A DNA stretch of 64,000 bases from a bacterium (GTDB taxonomy: Bacteria > Electryoneota > RPQS01). Each line of letters begins with the position of its first letter. Position 1 is the first letter of the stretch. The stretch is from positions 324,219 through 388,218 of the forward strand of contig JAHDVH010000002.1 of NCBI GenBank assembly GCA_023382385.1, in the 5' to 3' direction. Positions 8,982 to 16,045 of this stretch are shown piece after piece. The notes under the pieces are model-generated. The model was given only the letters and a program-made list of their open reading frames with translations. It searched no databases and was not told where the DNA came from. The position numbers and the translations under genes were made by a program.

Positions 8982-10376
8982 CTACAAGGTTTTCGAGTAG
9001 ACGACGTTCGCCTGATCGGCGAGGTAGCGATCAAAGGGCATGGCAAGGTTCCTTACGAAGAGCTGCCCAAGCGGCGTGACGCGAAATCCGCCGTTGTCGC
9101 GTTTGACCAGCCCGCTGCTCTCGAAGGAGGAGATGTGATCGATTGCCGAGTTCATTCTTGCCACGAATTCGTCACCAAGCTCGTGCATATGCTTGGGCAA
9201 GTTGATCTCAAGATTGCACATCAAGTGGTTGATAATCTGTTTGGTTGTCCGGTCATCGGCACTCAGTTCGTGTCCGCGCTCGAGGGGCAGGCGGCCCGCT
9301 TCAACCGCGTCAGCGTAGGCTTCCGGTGAGGGGATATTCTGAGTGAAGAGATTGCGAAACTCGCTGATTCCGGAGCAGCCGAGTCCGAGCAGTTCAAGGC
9401 CGCGCGTGGTGGTATAGCCCATGAAGTTGCGCCAGAGACGGCCTTGATTCTGAGCGAGGGTCAGATCATCGTCGGGCAGCGCGAAGTGATCCATGCCGAT
9501 GCCCACATAGCCGGAGTCACCGAGCACGCGATGGGCATCGAAGATCATGCCGAGGCGCTCACGCGAGGAGGGCAGATCATTCTCGTCGATGGCGCGCTGA
9601 TGTTTCATCCGCGACGGCAGGTGAGCGTAACCGAAGCAAGCAAGTCGGTCAGGCCGCAATCCGGCCACGGCTTGCAGGGTTTCCAACCATGTTGTGCGCG
9701 TTTGACGGGGCAGCCCGTAAATCAGATCAATGTTGATGCTCGTGAAGCCGTACTCGCGGGCGCGGGTGATGAATCCGGTGATCTCATGTAAATTGTACTC
9801 ACGCCGCACGGCTGCCTGCACTTCAGGATTCAGATCCTGCAATCCGGCGGAAATGCGGCGGAAGCCGCGTGCGGCAAGCAGCTCGAGATGTTCGTCGGTG
9901 GTGACACGTGGATCCACTTCAACGGAACGATCCGCGACGGGTGCACCGGGGATTTTCTCAATCAACAGATCAAGCATGCCCGCCAAGCGATTCAGCGGAA
10001 CATATGTGGGAGTTCCGCCGCCCAAGTGCAATTGACTGTGGCGAACAGGGCGCACGAACTTGCTTGTGACCAGCCGGATTTCACTTTCGAGCGCATCCAT
10101 GTATCTATTCATGCGCGACTCGTCATGGGTGATGTGCGCGTTGCAGCCGCAATAGAGGCAGCGTTGACGGCAGAACGGCAGGTGCACGTAGACGGCGATA
10201 CTCTCTTGCTCTTGTCCCAGCCTGTGTAAAGCATCTACAAACGCTTCTTCGCGGACCGGAGCATGCCATACGGGAACAGTCGGATAAGAGGTATATCGCG
10301 GCCCGCGGCCATCCAGCTCGTTGACCAGCGCGAAGGCTCGCTCTTCAGAGATGTCGTGCCAGCTTAAGCGGTTCAT
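8982..10376 (-). CDS. hemN: Oxygen-independent coproporphyrinogen III oxidase
   Basis: A 464-residue radical-SAM enzyme that decarboxylates coproporphyrinogen III without oxygen. The cluster motif is C69-x3-C73-x2-C76, followed by a further cysteine C78 (CRQRCLYCGC). True HemN proteins carry this fourth cysteine, whereas HemW-type haem chaperones usually lack it. The HemN C-terminal domain is present. It is separated by 2 nt from hemE upstream and by 5 nt from hemH downstream. Confidence 0.96.
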   Translation of the reverse strand: MNRLSWHDISEERAFALVNELDGRGPRYTSYPTVPVWHAPVREEAFVDALHRLGQEQESIAVYVHLPFCRQRCLYCGCNAHITHDESRMNRYMDALESEIRLVTSKFVRPVRHSQLHLGGGTPTYVPLNRLAGMLDLLIEKIPGAPVADRSVEVDPRVTTDEHLELLAARGFRRISAGLQDLNPEVQAAVRREYNLHEITGFITRAREYGFTSINIDLIYGLPRQTRTTWLETLQAVAGLRPDRLACFGYAHLPSRMKHQRAIDENDLPSSRERLGMIFDAHRVLGDSGYVGIGMDHFALPDDDLTLAQNQGRLWRNFMGYTTTRGLELLGLGCSGISEFRNLFTQNIPSPEAYADAVEAGRLPLERGHELSADDRTTKQIINHLMCNLEINLPKHMHELGDEFVARMNSAIDHISSFESSGLVKRDNGGFRVTPLGQLFVRNLAMPFDRYLADQANVVYSKTL

Positions 10377-10378
10377 GT

Positions 10379-11440
10379 CTATTCTCCGCGAATTTCATCG
10401 AGCAGAATGTCGACGTGCTCGATAGGCGTTTCGGGCAGAATCCCGTGGCCAAGATTGAAGATGTGGCCGCGCTGCGGCGCCTCATTCAGAATCTGACGAG
10501 TGCGCGCGCGGATCGTCCGCTCATCGGTCAGCAGCAGGATGGGATCAAGGTTTCCTTGCAGTGCGACACGCTGACCGAAGCGGCGGCCTGCCTGCTCAAA
10601 ACTCATGCGCCAATCCAGGCCGTAAACAGTTGCTCCAACCTTCGCCGCAGACTCAAGGTGCATACCGTTCAGAACGAAGTAGGTGAGCGGGACGTCGAGC
10701 GATCTCAATTCGGAGAAAATCCGCTGCAAGTGCGGCAGACTGAACTCTGCGTATTCGTCGTCCGTGAGAATCCCCCCCCACGTGTCGAACAGCTGGAGCG
10801 CATCGGCACCGGCCTCGACTTGCGCGCGCAGATAAGAGATGGTTAACGTGCTGAGTTTCTCCATGAGCTCGGAGAACGCGTGCGAGTCCGCATACATCAT
10901 CCGTTTCGTGCGCCTGAAGGGATCGGGCTTGCCGCCTTCAATCAGATAACAGCCCACGGTGAAGGGTGAACCTGCAAAGCCGATCAGGGCTTTGTCATCG
11001 GGAAGCTCGCGACGAATCAATTTGACGGCATCGAGAACTTGGCCGAGTTCTTCCCGCGGGTCGAAGTCCCGCAGTTTGGAAACGTCGTTGTGCGCACGCA
11101 CCGGCCGCTCAATCACAGGGCCGTGTCCACTGTCGAAGTGCAATCCTGCTCCGAGGGGAATTGCAAGCAACAGGATGTCGCTGAAGAGGATGGCGGCGTC
11201 GAAATCGAAGCGGCGAATCGGTTGCAGGGTAACCTCGCAAGCCAGTTCAGGTGTGTAGCAGACGGAGATGAAATCGTGCCGTTCTCGTACGGCGCGATAC
11301 TCGGGAAGATAACGTCCCGCCTGCCGCATGAGCCATACGGGAGGAATGGCGAGCGCTTCACCGCGTGCGGCACGCACATACTTGGAGGTTGCGGTGCGCT
11401 GTTCAGATACAGGTTTCATTGCGGAAATGACTTCAGACAT
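10379..11440 (-). CDS. hemE: Uroporphyrinogen decarboxylase
   Basis: About 353 residues. It converts uroporphyrinogen III to coproporphyrinogen III. I place the start at MSEVISAMKPVSEQ (11440), which overlaps the hemD stop by 8 nt. An upstream ATG at 11533 would add about 31 residues unlike the family. The conserved PPVWLMRQAGRYLPEYR signature near the N-terminus and the GHILPETP region near the C-terminus are both present. Confidence 0.95.
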   Translation of the reverse strand: MSEVISAMKPVSEQRTATSKYVRAARGEALAIPPVWLMRQAGRYLPEYRAVRERHDFISVCYTPELACEVTLQPIRRFDFDAAILFSDILLLAIPLGAGLHFDSGHGPVIERPVRAHNDVSKLRDFDPREELGQVLDAVKLIRRELPDDKALIGFAGSPFTVGCYLIEGGKPDPFRRTKRMMYADSHAFSELMEKLSTLTISYLRAQVEAGADALQLFDTWGGILTDDEYAEFSLPHLQRIFSELRSLDVPLTYFVLNGMHLESAAKVGATVYGLDWRMSFEQAGRRFGQRVALQGNLDPILLLTDERTIRARTRQILNEAPQRGHIFNLGHGILPETPIEHVDILLDEIRGE

Positions 11441-12170
11441 GATCGGGCTCGTGTTGCATGAGACTCGCGCGAACGGCTTTCGTGATGGATAGTGCGTCGG
11501 GGTGAGTGGCTGTAGAGATTCGTGAGTGTCCAAGTGCGCTTAGTGCACGTTGAGTCGTCGGGCCGATGGCAATGGCCGCGAAGGGCCACGGCAACGGCAG
11601 AGCGCGGTGAAGTGCATGCACGGCACTCGGTGCAAAAAAGACTGCTGCGTCCACCGGAAGATGCGATTGCAGTTGCCGGGAAAGTTCGCGTGGCTCGCGT
11701 GCAATCGTGCGATAGACCGGCAGCGCGTGTATTAATAGACCATTGCTGCGGCAGATGTCCGCAAAATCCGATCTGTGCTGGTCTGGACACGGATAGAGCA
11801 GTTGCGTCCCGAGCGGGAGCGTGCGGCTCAACTCTTCCGCGAGGTGCGCTCCGGTTCCCACCGAGGAGATGACTTCAGGCTCTTGAGCGAAGTACACTCG
11901 CACGGCGTTGGCGGTTGACTCACCGACGGCTGCAATCATGACGTCGAAGGGTAGAACCTGTTTTGTGCTCCGGAGTGCTTCAAAGAGTCCGCGCACACCG
12001 TTCGCGCTGGTGAAGGCAACCCACGGCGTGGCGATTTCCAGCTTTTCGGGAGTGATATACTCTGTTGTGGTGGCCGGAAGAGCCGAGCAAGCGAAGCCTT
12101 CCGCGTGCAGAAGGTCGCAGAGTTCGCTGCAGAGTTCCGGTTGACGGATTAACAACACCCGCTGGAGCAT
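11433..12170 (-). CDS. hemD: Uroporphyrinogen-III synthase
   Basis: A 245-residue cyclase acting on hydroxymethylbilane. The family is poorly conserved. The call rests on length, the WVAFTSANGVRGLFEAL and AAVGESTANAVR segments, AIGPTTQRAL near the C-terminus, and the position between hemC and hemE. The start overlaps hemC by 22 nt. Confidence 0.92.
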   Translation of the reverse strand: MLQRVLLIRQPELCSELCDLLHAEGFACSALPATTTEYITPEKLEIATPWVAFTSANGVRGLFEALRSTKQVLPFDVMIAAVGESTANAVRVYFAQEPEVISSVGTGAHLAEELSRTLPLGTQLLYPCPDQHRSDFADICRSNGLLIHALPVYRTIAREPRELSRQLQSHLPVDAAVFFAPSAVHALHRALPLPWPFAAIAIGPTTQRALSALGHSRISTATHPDALSITKAVRASLMQHEPDHV

Positions 12171-13060
12171 GCCTGACTCTGGGAAAGTTCGGTGAAGAGT
12201 TCCTGCGGCAACGCATCAGGCAGATTGCCGCGCACGGTGGCGCGCACTGGCCCGGACAGCGCGTCAAACCAGAAACCTTCCATGATCCACACGTCGCCGT
12301 TACGGGATGCGTATGCGCCTAACGGCAAGCCGCATCCGCCGCCAAACAGGGCCTGCAATTGCCGCTCGATGCGGGTTGCAGTGAAAGACTCAGCGTTGTG
12401 CACGGCCTCGCGCACTATGGAAAGACGCGAATCATCCGCGCGCATTTGAATAGCGAGTGCTCCTTGACCGGGGGCCGGAACAAACAGCGACGGAGCGAGA
12501 CGTTCGACGCGAAACTCGGAGAGATCGAGCGCGAGCCTGCGAACGCCGGCACTCGCCAGCATGATAGCATCGTATTCGCCATCACGCAGTTTTCTTAAAC
12601 GTGTCGGGACGTTGCCGCGCAGATCTTTGGTTTCCAGATCCGGACGCAACGCCAACAATTGGGTTTCGCGGCGGACGGCACTGGTTCCGACAAGTGCTTC
12701 CGGTTTCAGGAAGAGATCGTCTTCATCAGAGGTCGCAGCATCCGGTCGCATAATGAGCAGATCGGCGGCATCTTCGCGCGCAGAAACGGCGGCCAACGTC
12801 AGCCCTTCGGGGGCTCTGGATGGCATATCCTTATAGGAATGCACTGCGACATCTATTCTCCCGTCCAGCAGGGCTTCTTCGAGTTCTTTCGTGAAGTAGC
12901 CGCTGCCTTCCAGTTCGCGTAGAGGGCGGTCTGTGACTCGGTCACCCTGCGTGGTGATAATGTTGACCTCGATGGTCATATTTAACTTCTGTTCGAGGAA
13001 ATTTTTCACCCAGTTCGTCTGTGTGCGGGCGAGGTCGCTGCCCCGAGTTCCGATAATCAT
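12149..13060 (-). CDS. hemC: Hydroxymethylbilane synthase (porphobilinogen deaminase)
   Basis: A 303-residue enzyme polymerising four porphobilinogens. The dipyrromethane cofactor cysteine is C243 in FGGGCGLPLGAY. The N-terminal IIGTRGSDLARTQ and the LRGNVPTRLRKL arginine segment that binds the growing chain are clear. It is the first gene of the haem operon, so the operon promoter should lie in the 13061-13575 gap. I could not pick a convincing one. Confidence 0.97.
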   Translation of the reverse strand: MIIGTRGSDLARTQTNWVKNFLEQKLNMTIEVNIITTQGDRVTDRPLRELEGSGYFTKELEEALLDGRIDVAVHSYKDMPSRAPEGLTLAAVSAREDAADLLIMRPDAATSDEDDLFLKPEALVGTSAVRRETQLLALRPDLETKDLRGNVPTRLRKLRDGEYDAIMLASAGVRRLALDLSEFRVERLAPSLFVPAPGQGALAIQMRADDSRLSIVREAVHNAESFTATRIERQLQALFGGGCGLPLGAYASRNGDVWIMEGFWFDALSGPVRATVRGNLPDALPQELFTELSQSQACSSGCC

Positions 13061-13575
13061 GAGTTCGATCCGTAATTATGGTCAACTTTCGGCACTCAAC
13101 ATAACAAACACACCTCAATCGAGTGTCATGCAATTGTCACGAAGCGAATATGTAGCAAAGTCACGATCTATGACAGGAGGAAATTGGATATAAATAGTCA
13201 CATTTGAGTTTCCGAAACTGTGCTTAGTATTCACAAAAGGTTAGTATCGAAGAGCGCGCAAAAGCGACTGGTTTGTTTGCACCAATTGGAACTTGGAAAA
13301 GAGGAGTTTGGAAGCCTACTCCTCCTATTAAGTCTATAACTGCACGATTGCACTTGACCCACAAAGGGGGGTTCGTGAAATCTTTCGCAAGATAATTCAA
13401 CTGCTTAGTCGTCGTCGCAGCGGACGAATGTGTGTTGTGGAGTATCCACAGGTGCCTTTGCGTTTTCCTCTTCCATATTGTATCTTTGTTGCAAGCTTGA
13501 GTGCGGTAAAATGGCCTGTAAATCTGACAAATAAGGCCGATTTTACGTTCAAGCAGCCGAACAGACCGTCAACAG
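13061..13575. other. Intergenic region between divergent hemC and NHL-propeller genes
   Basis: A 515-nt gap that must hold promoters for the haem operon (leftward) and cluster A (rightward). Scattered AT-rich hexamers occur, for instance a TAAAAT near 13511, but none pairs with a good -35 box at proper spacing. I found no hairpin of note, no RNA gene and no supportable ORF. Confidence 0.6.
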
Positions 13576-14556
13576 ATGCGAACAAGAGTAATGTATACCC
13601 TCAAGTCCAGATGCAGTTTCAATTGCCGAACGGTGAAGACTCTGCTGTGGGTCGCGATGATGGTATTCGCTCAGTTGGCATGGTCGCAGACTTACGACAT
13701 TACGCAGAGTCTTCGTTACCCGGCGGGTGACAACGGCAGTCCTCAGCCGACGAATTTGTATGTGGATCGTTACACGGGCGACATATTCCTCGCGGACGCT
13801 TCCACTTCGCGCATTGTCATTTATGATTCGCAGCGCCGCTTTAATTTCGAATTCTCGACGCGCAGTCACGTCGTATCACCGCGGAAAGTCGCGGTTGACG
13901 CGCAGGGCAGGATCTACGTCTTAGGCGATACGCGGACGCACACGCTGGCGGTGTTCGATTACAACGGCGAGTTTCTGAATCATCTTGATCTGACTGCCGA
14001 AGATGGTTCTCAACTGGAGCCTGCGGACTTCGTCTTAGACAATGAGAACAAGCTGTATCTCCTGTCCCTCGAGCCGCTGCGAATGAACACGTATACGTCT
14101 TCGGGTTCAGCGATTGAGCAGTTTGAGATACTGGGTGACGACGAAGCAACGCGGATGTCGCCGGTGATTGGAAACTTCCTGATTGACCGTGACCGGCTGC
14201 TTCTTCCGTTGCCGATAGCCGGAACGGTGGCGGTGATGGACCTGGCAGGCAAGCTGATTCGCTTCGTAGGCTATAGCGGCGGCGGACCCGGTGAGTTAAG
14301 TTTTCCGGCAGCGTGCTGTCCAACCGATGACGGCGGATATGTGGTTTTGGATAAGCACCGTCACCTGCTGCAGTTCATCGGGAGCGACGGACTTTACAAG
14401 TATGAGATCGGCGGAGCCGGATTGGTGGAGGGCTGGTTCTTTCACCCGACCGCATTGGCAAAGTGTCATGACGGGACGTTGCTGGTAGGTCAGATACATG
14501 CCAATCGCGTGCAGGCTGTTACGCCGCAAGTGACTCCGATTGTGACAGGCTCGTAA
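13576..14556 (+). CDS. Secreted NHL-type six-bladed beta-propeller protein
   Basis: A 326-residue exported protein with a basic N-terminus, a hydrophobic core (TLLWVAMMVFAQLAW) and likely cleavage after SQ. The rest is about six blades of the pattern VDxxGxIYVxDxxxxxIxVFD, for example LYVDRYTGDIFLADAST and VAVDAQGRIYVLGD. There is no enzyme signature. An ATG five codons later (13591) is an equally possible start. It lies just upstream of the OmcS-like cytochrome, in the same direction. NHL propellers are recalled beside filament-cytochrome genes in Geobacter, so a role in filament assembly or anchoring is the working inference. Confidence 0.85.
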   Translation: MRTRVMYTLKSRCSFNCRTVKTLLWVAMMVFAQLAWSQTYDITQSLRYPAGDNGSPQPTNLYVDRYTGDIFLADASTSRIVIYDSQRRFNFEFSTRSHVVSPRKVAVDAQGRIYVLGDTRTHTLAVFDYNGEFLNHLDLTAEDGSQLEPADFVLDNENKLYLLSLEPLRMNTYTSSGSAIEQFEILGDDEATRMSPVIGNFLIDRDRLLLPLPIAGTVAVMDLAGKLIRFVGYSGGGPGELSFPAACCPTDDGGYVVLDKHRHLLQFIGSDGLYKYEIGGAGLVEGWFFHPTALAKCHDGTLLVGQIHANRVQAVTPQVTPIVTGS

Positions 14557-14559
14557 TTC

Positions 14560-14575
14560 AAGGGACAACCCTTTT
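14560..14575 (+). terminator. Weak hairpin between propeller and OmcS-like genes
   Basis: AAGGG-ACAA-CCCTT followed by TTC lies a few bases after the propeller stop. The stem is only 5 bp, so this could be partial attenuation or chance. Confidence 0.25.
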
Positions 14576-14645
14576 CATATATGCATACAATAACAAAAAA
14601 CAAAGTTGTGAAACATTCCCCGATAGGGATGGATATCTCACGTCT

Positions 14646-14653
14646 AAGGAGGT
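14646..14653 (+). promoter_or_regulatory. Ribosome binding site deciding the OmcS-like start
   Basis: A full AAGGAGGT sits 5 nt before the ATG at 14659. It fixes the start at MRRSVLLFL, with a clean signal peptide, and argues against the in-frame ATG at 14581. It is among the strongest Shine-Dalgarno sequences in the window, in keeping with a highly made protein. Confidence 0.9.
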
Positions 14654-14658
14654 CTCTA

Positions 14659-15726
14659 ATGAGACGGTCGGTTCTTCTTTTCCTGGTAACGGCCGCGCTG
14701 GTTTGCTTGCCGTTATCGAACGCGCTGGCGTTTCATGATGAAGGTGTGGCGTATTGCGCGGGCTGCCACACGATGCACAATACGAACGGCAATAATGGGC
14801 TGGTTGACCCGTCAGGTCAAGGCTACCCGTATTTGCTGAAGTATGCGAACGCGACGGATCTATGTTTGTCCTGCCATGCCACGAGCCGTGGCGCGGTATG
14901 GATGGCCGATCCGATGGCTCCGGGTCCGGAACGCGGCCCGGGAAACTTTGCCTTCCTACTGGAAGACAATATCAATGACGGACGTCTTGGCGGCGCGAAC
15001 CCGATTCCGGGTTGGCGTGCGGGTCACACCGTGATTTCACCGAGCCGCGGCACGGTGGCTGATGCCTTGAATCCGATTTCCCCGGGAGGCAACTACCCCG
15101 CCTCGCAACTGGGCTGCACGAGCTGCCACAATCCGCACGGCAACCAGAACTACCGTCTTCTGTACGGTGTCGGCGAGCGCGCGGAACCGGGTAACTTCAG
15201 CTACACTCAGCCAGCACCGATCGCGGAAGGTCTGCCTTTCTCCGGCGCAGGGTCGAGCGAAACGAACAGCAATCACATCGCATACAAGAGCGGTATGAGC
15301 GGCTGGTGCTCGAACTGCCATGGCAACTTCCATCAGAACGATACGCAGTATCGTCACCCGAGCGGCGTTGGCATGAGTTCAGCGATTCAGAACATCTACA
15401 ACACTTACAACGGCACGATGGATCAGAATGGCGGCAGCCCTGCAACGGCTTATCTCGCGCAGGTCGCGTTTGAAGATCCTGACATGTTGATCACGTCGAC
15501 TGCAGGCCCGGACGCTAACAGCAAGGTGAGCTGCATTTCGTGCCACCGTGCACACGCATCCAGCGCTCAGAATTCAGGTCGTTGGGACTTCAACGTTACT
15601 TTCTTCCAGCAGGATGGTGTTGAGTCCGGTTCTTATGTGATGCCGCAGACCTACAACAGCCCGAACCAGCGTTCGATGTGTAACAAGTGCCACAACAAGG
15701 ATCGTAACAACCACAACCCTTTTTAG
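14659..15726 (+). CDS. OmcS-like hexahaem c-type cytochrome, probable extracellular filament subunit
   Basis: A 355-residue precursor with a 24-residue signal peptide cleaved before FHDEG. Six CxxCH sites are present: CAGCH, CLSCH, CTSCH, CSNCH, CISCH and CNKCH. The order and surroundings match Geobacter OmcS as I recall it: FH..GVA.C.GCHTMHN, YPA.QL.C.SCH.PHG, GMS.WC.NCH, RHP.G, C.SCHRAHAS, and a C-terminal QR..CNKCH..D. Candidate distal histidines occur in TMH16, AGHTV, NPHG, NFHQ, RHPSG and RAHAS. In OmcS the residue equal to H16 ligates a haem in the next subunit, and here it falls at exactly mature residue 16. The mature chain (331) is shorter than OmcS, with losses in loops. Filament formation is inferred, not shown. 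Confidence 0.93.
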   Translation: MRRSVLLFLVTAALVCLPLSNALAFHDEGVAYCAGCHTMHNTNGNNGLVDPSGQGYPYLLKYANATDLCLSCHATSRGAVWMADPMAPGPERGPGNFAFLLEDNINDGRLGGANPIPGWRAGHTVISPSRGTVADALNPISPGGNYPASQLGCTSCHNPHGNQNYRLLYGVGERAEPGNFSYTQPAPIAEGLPFSGAGSSETNSNHIAYKSGMSGWCSNCHGNFHQNDTQYRHPSGVGMSSAIQNIYNTYNGTMDQNGGSPATAYLAQVAFEDPDMLITSTAGPDANSKVSCISCHRAHASSAQNSGRWDFNVTFFQQDGVESGSYVMPQTYNSPNQRSMCNKCHNKDRNNHNPF

Positions 15727-15796
15727 TGAATTGCGAGCCTGTAGATCCCTTCCCTCGCAAGCTATAGGCAGCAGTTCTTAACTTCGCGGGTTGGAT

Positions 15797-15849
15797 ACCG
15801 TGGTTCCCCGGTACCGCTTTCTCCCCGGCATGGGCCGGGGAACCACGGT
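15797..15849. repeat. 15-bp perfect inverted repeat with 23-nt loop
   Basis: ACCGTGGTTCCCCGG at 15797-15811 is exactly complementary to CCGGGGAACCACGGT at 15835-15849. The loop holds a second short CCCCGG motif that can pair with the right arm. No T-run follows, so this is not a standard terminator. It may protect the 3' end of the cytochrome mRNA or be a small mobile repeat. Confidence 0.8.
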
Positions 15850-15932
15850 GAATCTTTGTAGAGCGTTTTTGCTCTTTGATTAGACAAGAATTAAAAGGCT
15901 GCACACAGCGGCGGCAAAACTCGAATTACTGT

Positions 15933-15979
15933 GAAGGACCGGTTGCGGACCCTTATCCATGGCAACGGTCCTTCTTTTT
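15933..15979 (+). terminator. Rho-independent terminator after the OmcS-like gene
   Basis: GAAGGACC (15933-15940) pairs with GGTCCTTC (15967-15974), extended by GTTGC/GCAAC across one bulged base, and is followed by TTTTTG. It lies about 200 nt after the stop codon, behind the long inverted repeat. Confidence 0.75.
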
Positions 15980-15989
15980 GCCCCTGCAT

Positions 15990-16018
15990 GTGACAGATAA
16001 ACGATTACGCTTCATAAC
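15990..16018 (+). promoter_or_regulatory. Candidate sigma-70 promoter for the barrel gene
   Basis: GTGACA (15990-15995), a 17-nt spacer and CATAAC (16013-16018) give 5/6 and 4/6 matches to consensus. It lies just after a terminator and about 28 nt before the chosen ATG. Confidence 0.45.
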
Positions 16019-16045
16019 TATTATTGATTATATTTGAAAGCTCCG

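Larger units (their letters stand above)
15727..16045. other. Intergenic region with long hairpin, terminator and promoter
   Basis: A 319-nt gap between the OmcS-like gene and the barrel gene. In order it holds a 15-bp perfect inverted repeat (15797-15849), a rho-independent terminator (15933-15979) and a plausible sigma-70 promoter (15990-16018). The cytochrome is therefore probably transcribed apart from the genes after it. No ORF or RNA gene is supported. Confidence 0.7.

Noticed and set aside
14581-14658. Upstream ATG extending the OmcS-like protein by 26 residues
   Set aside because: The AAGGAGGT site and clean signal peptide place the start at 14659. The extension would bury the signal.
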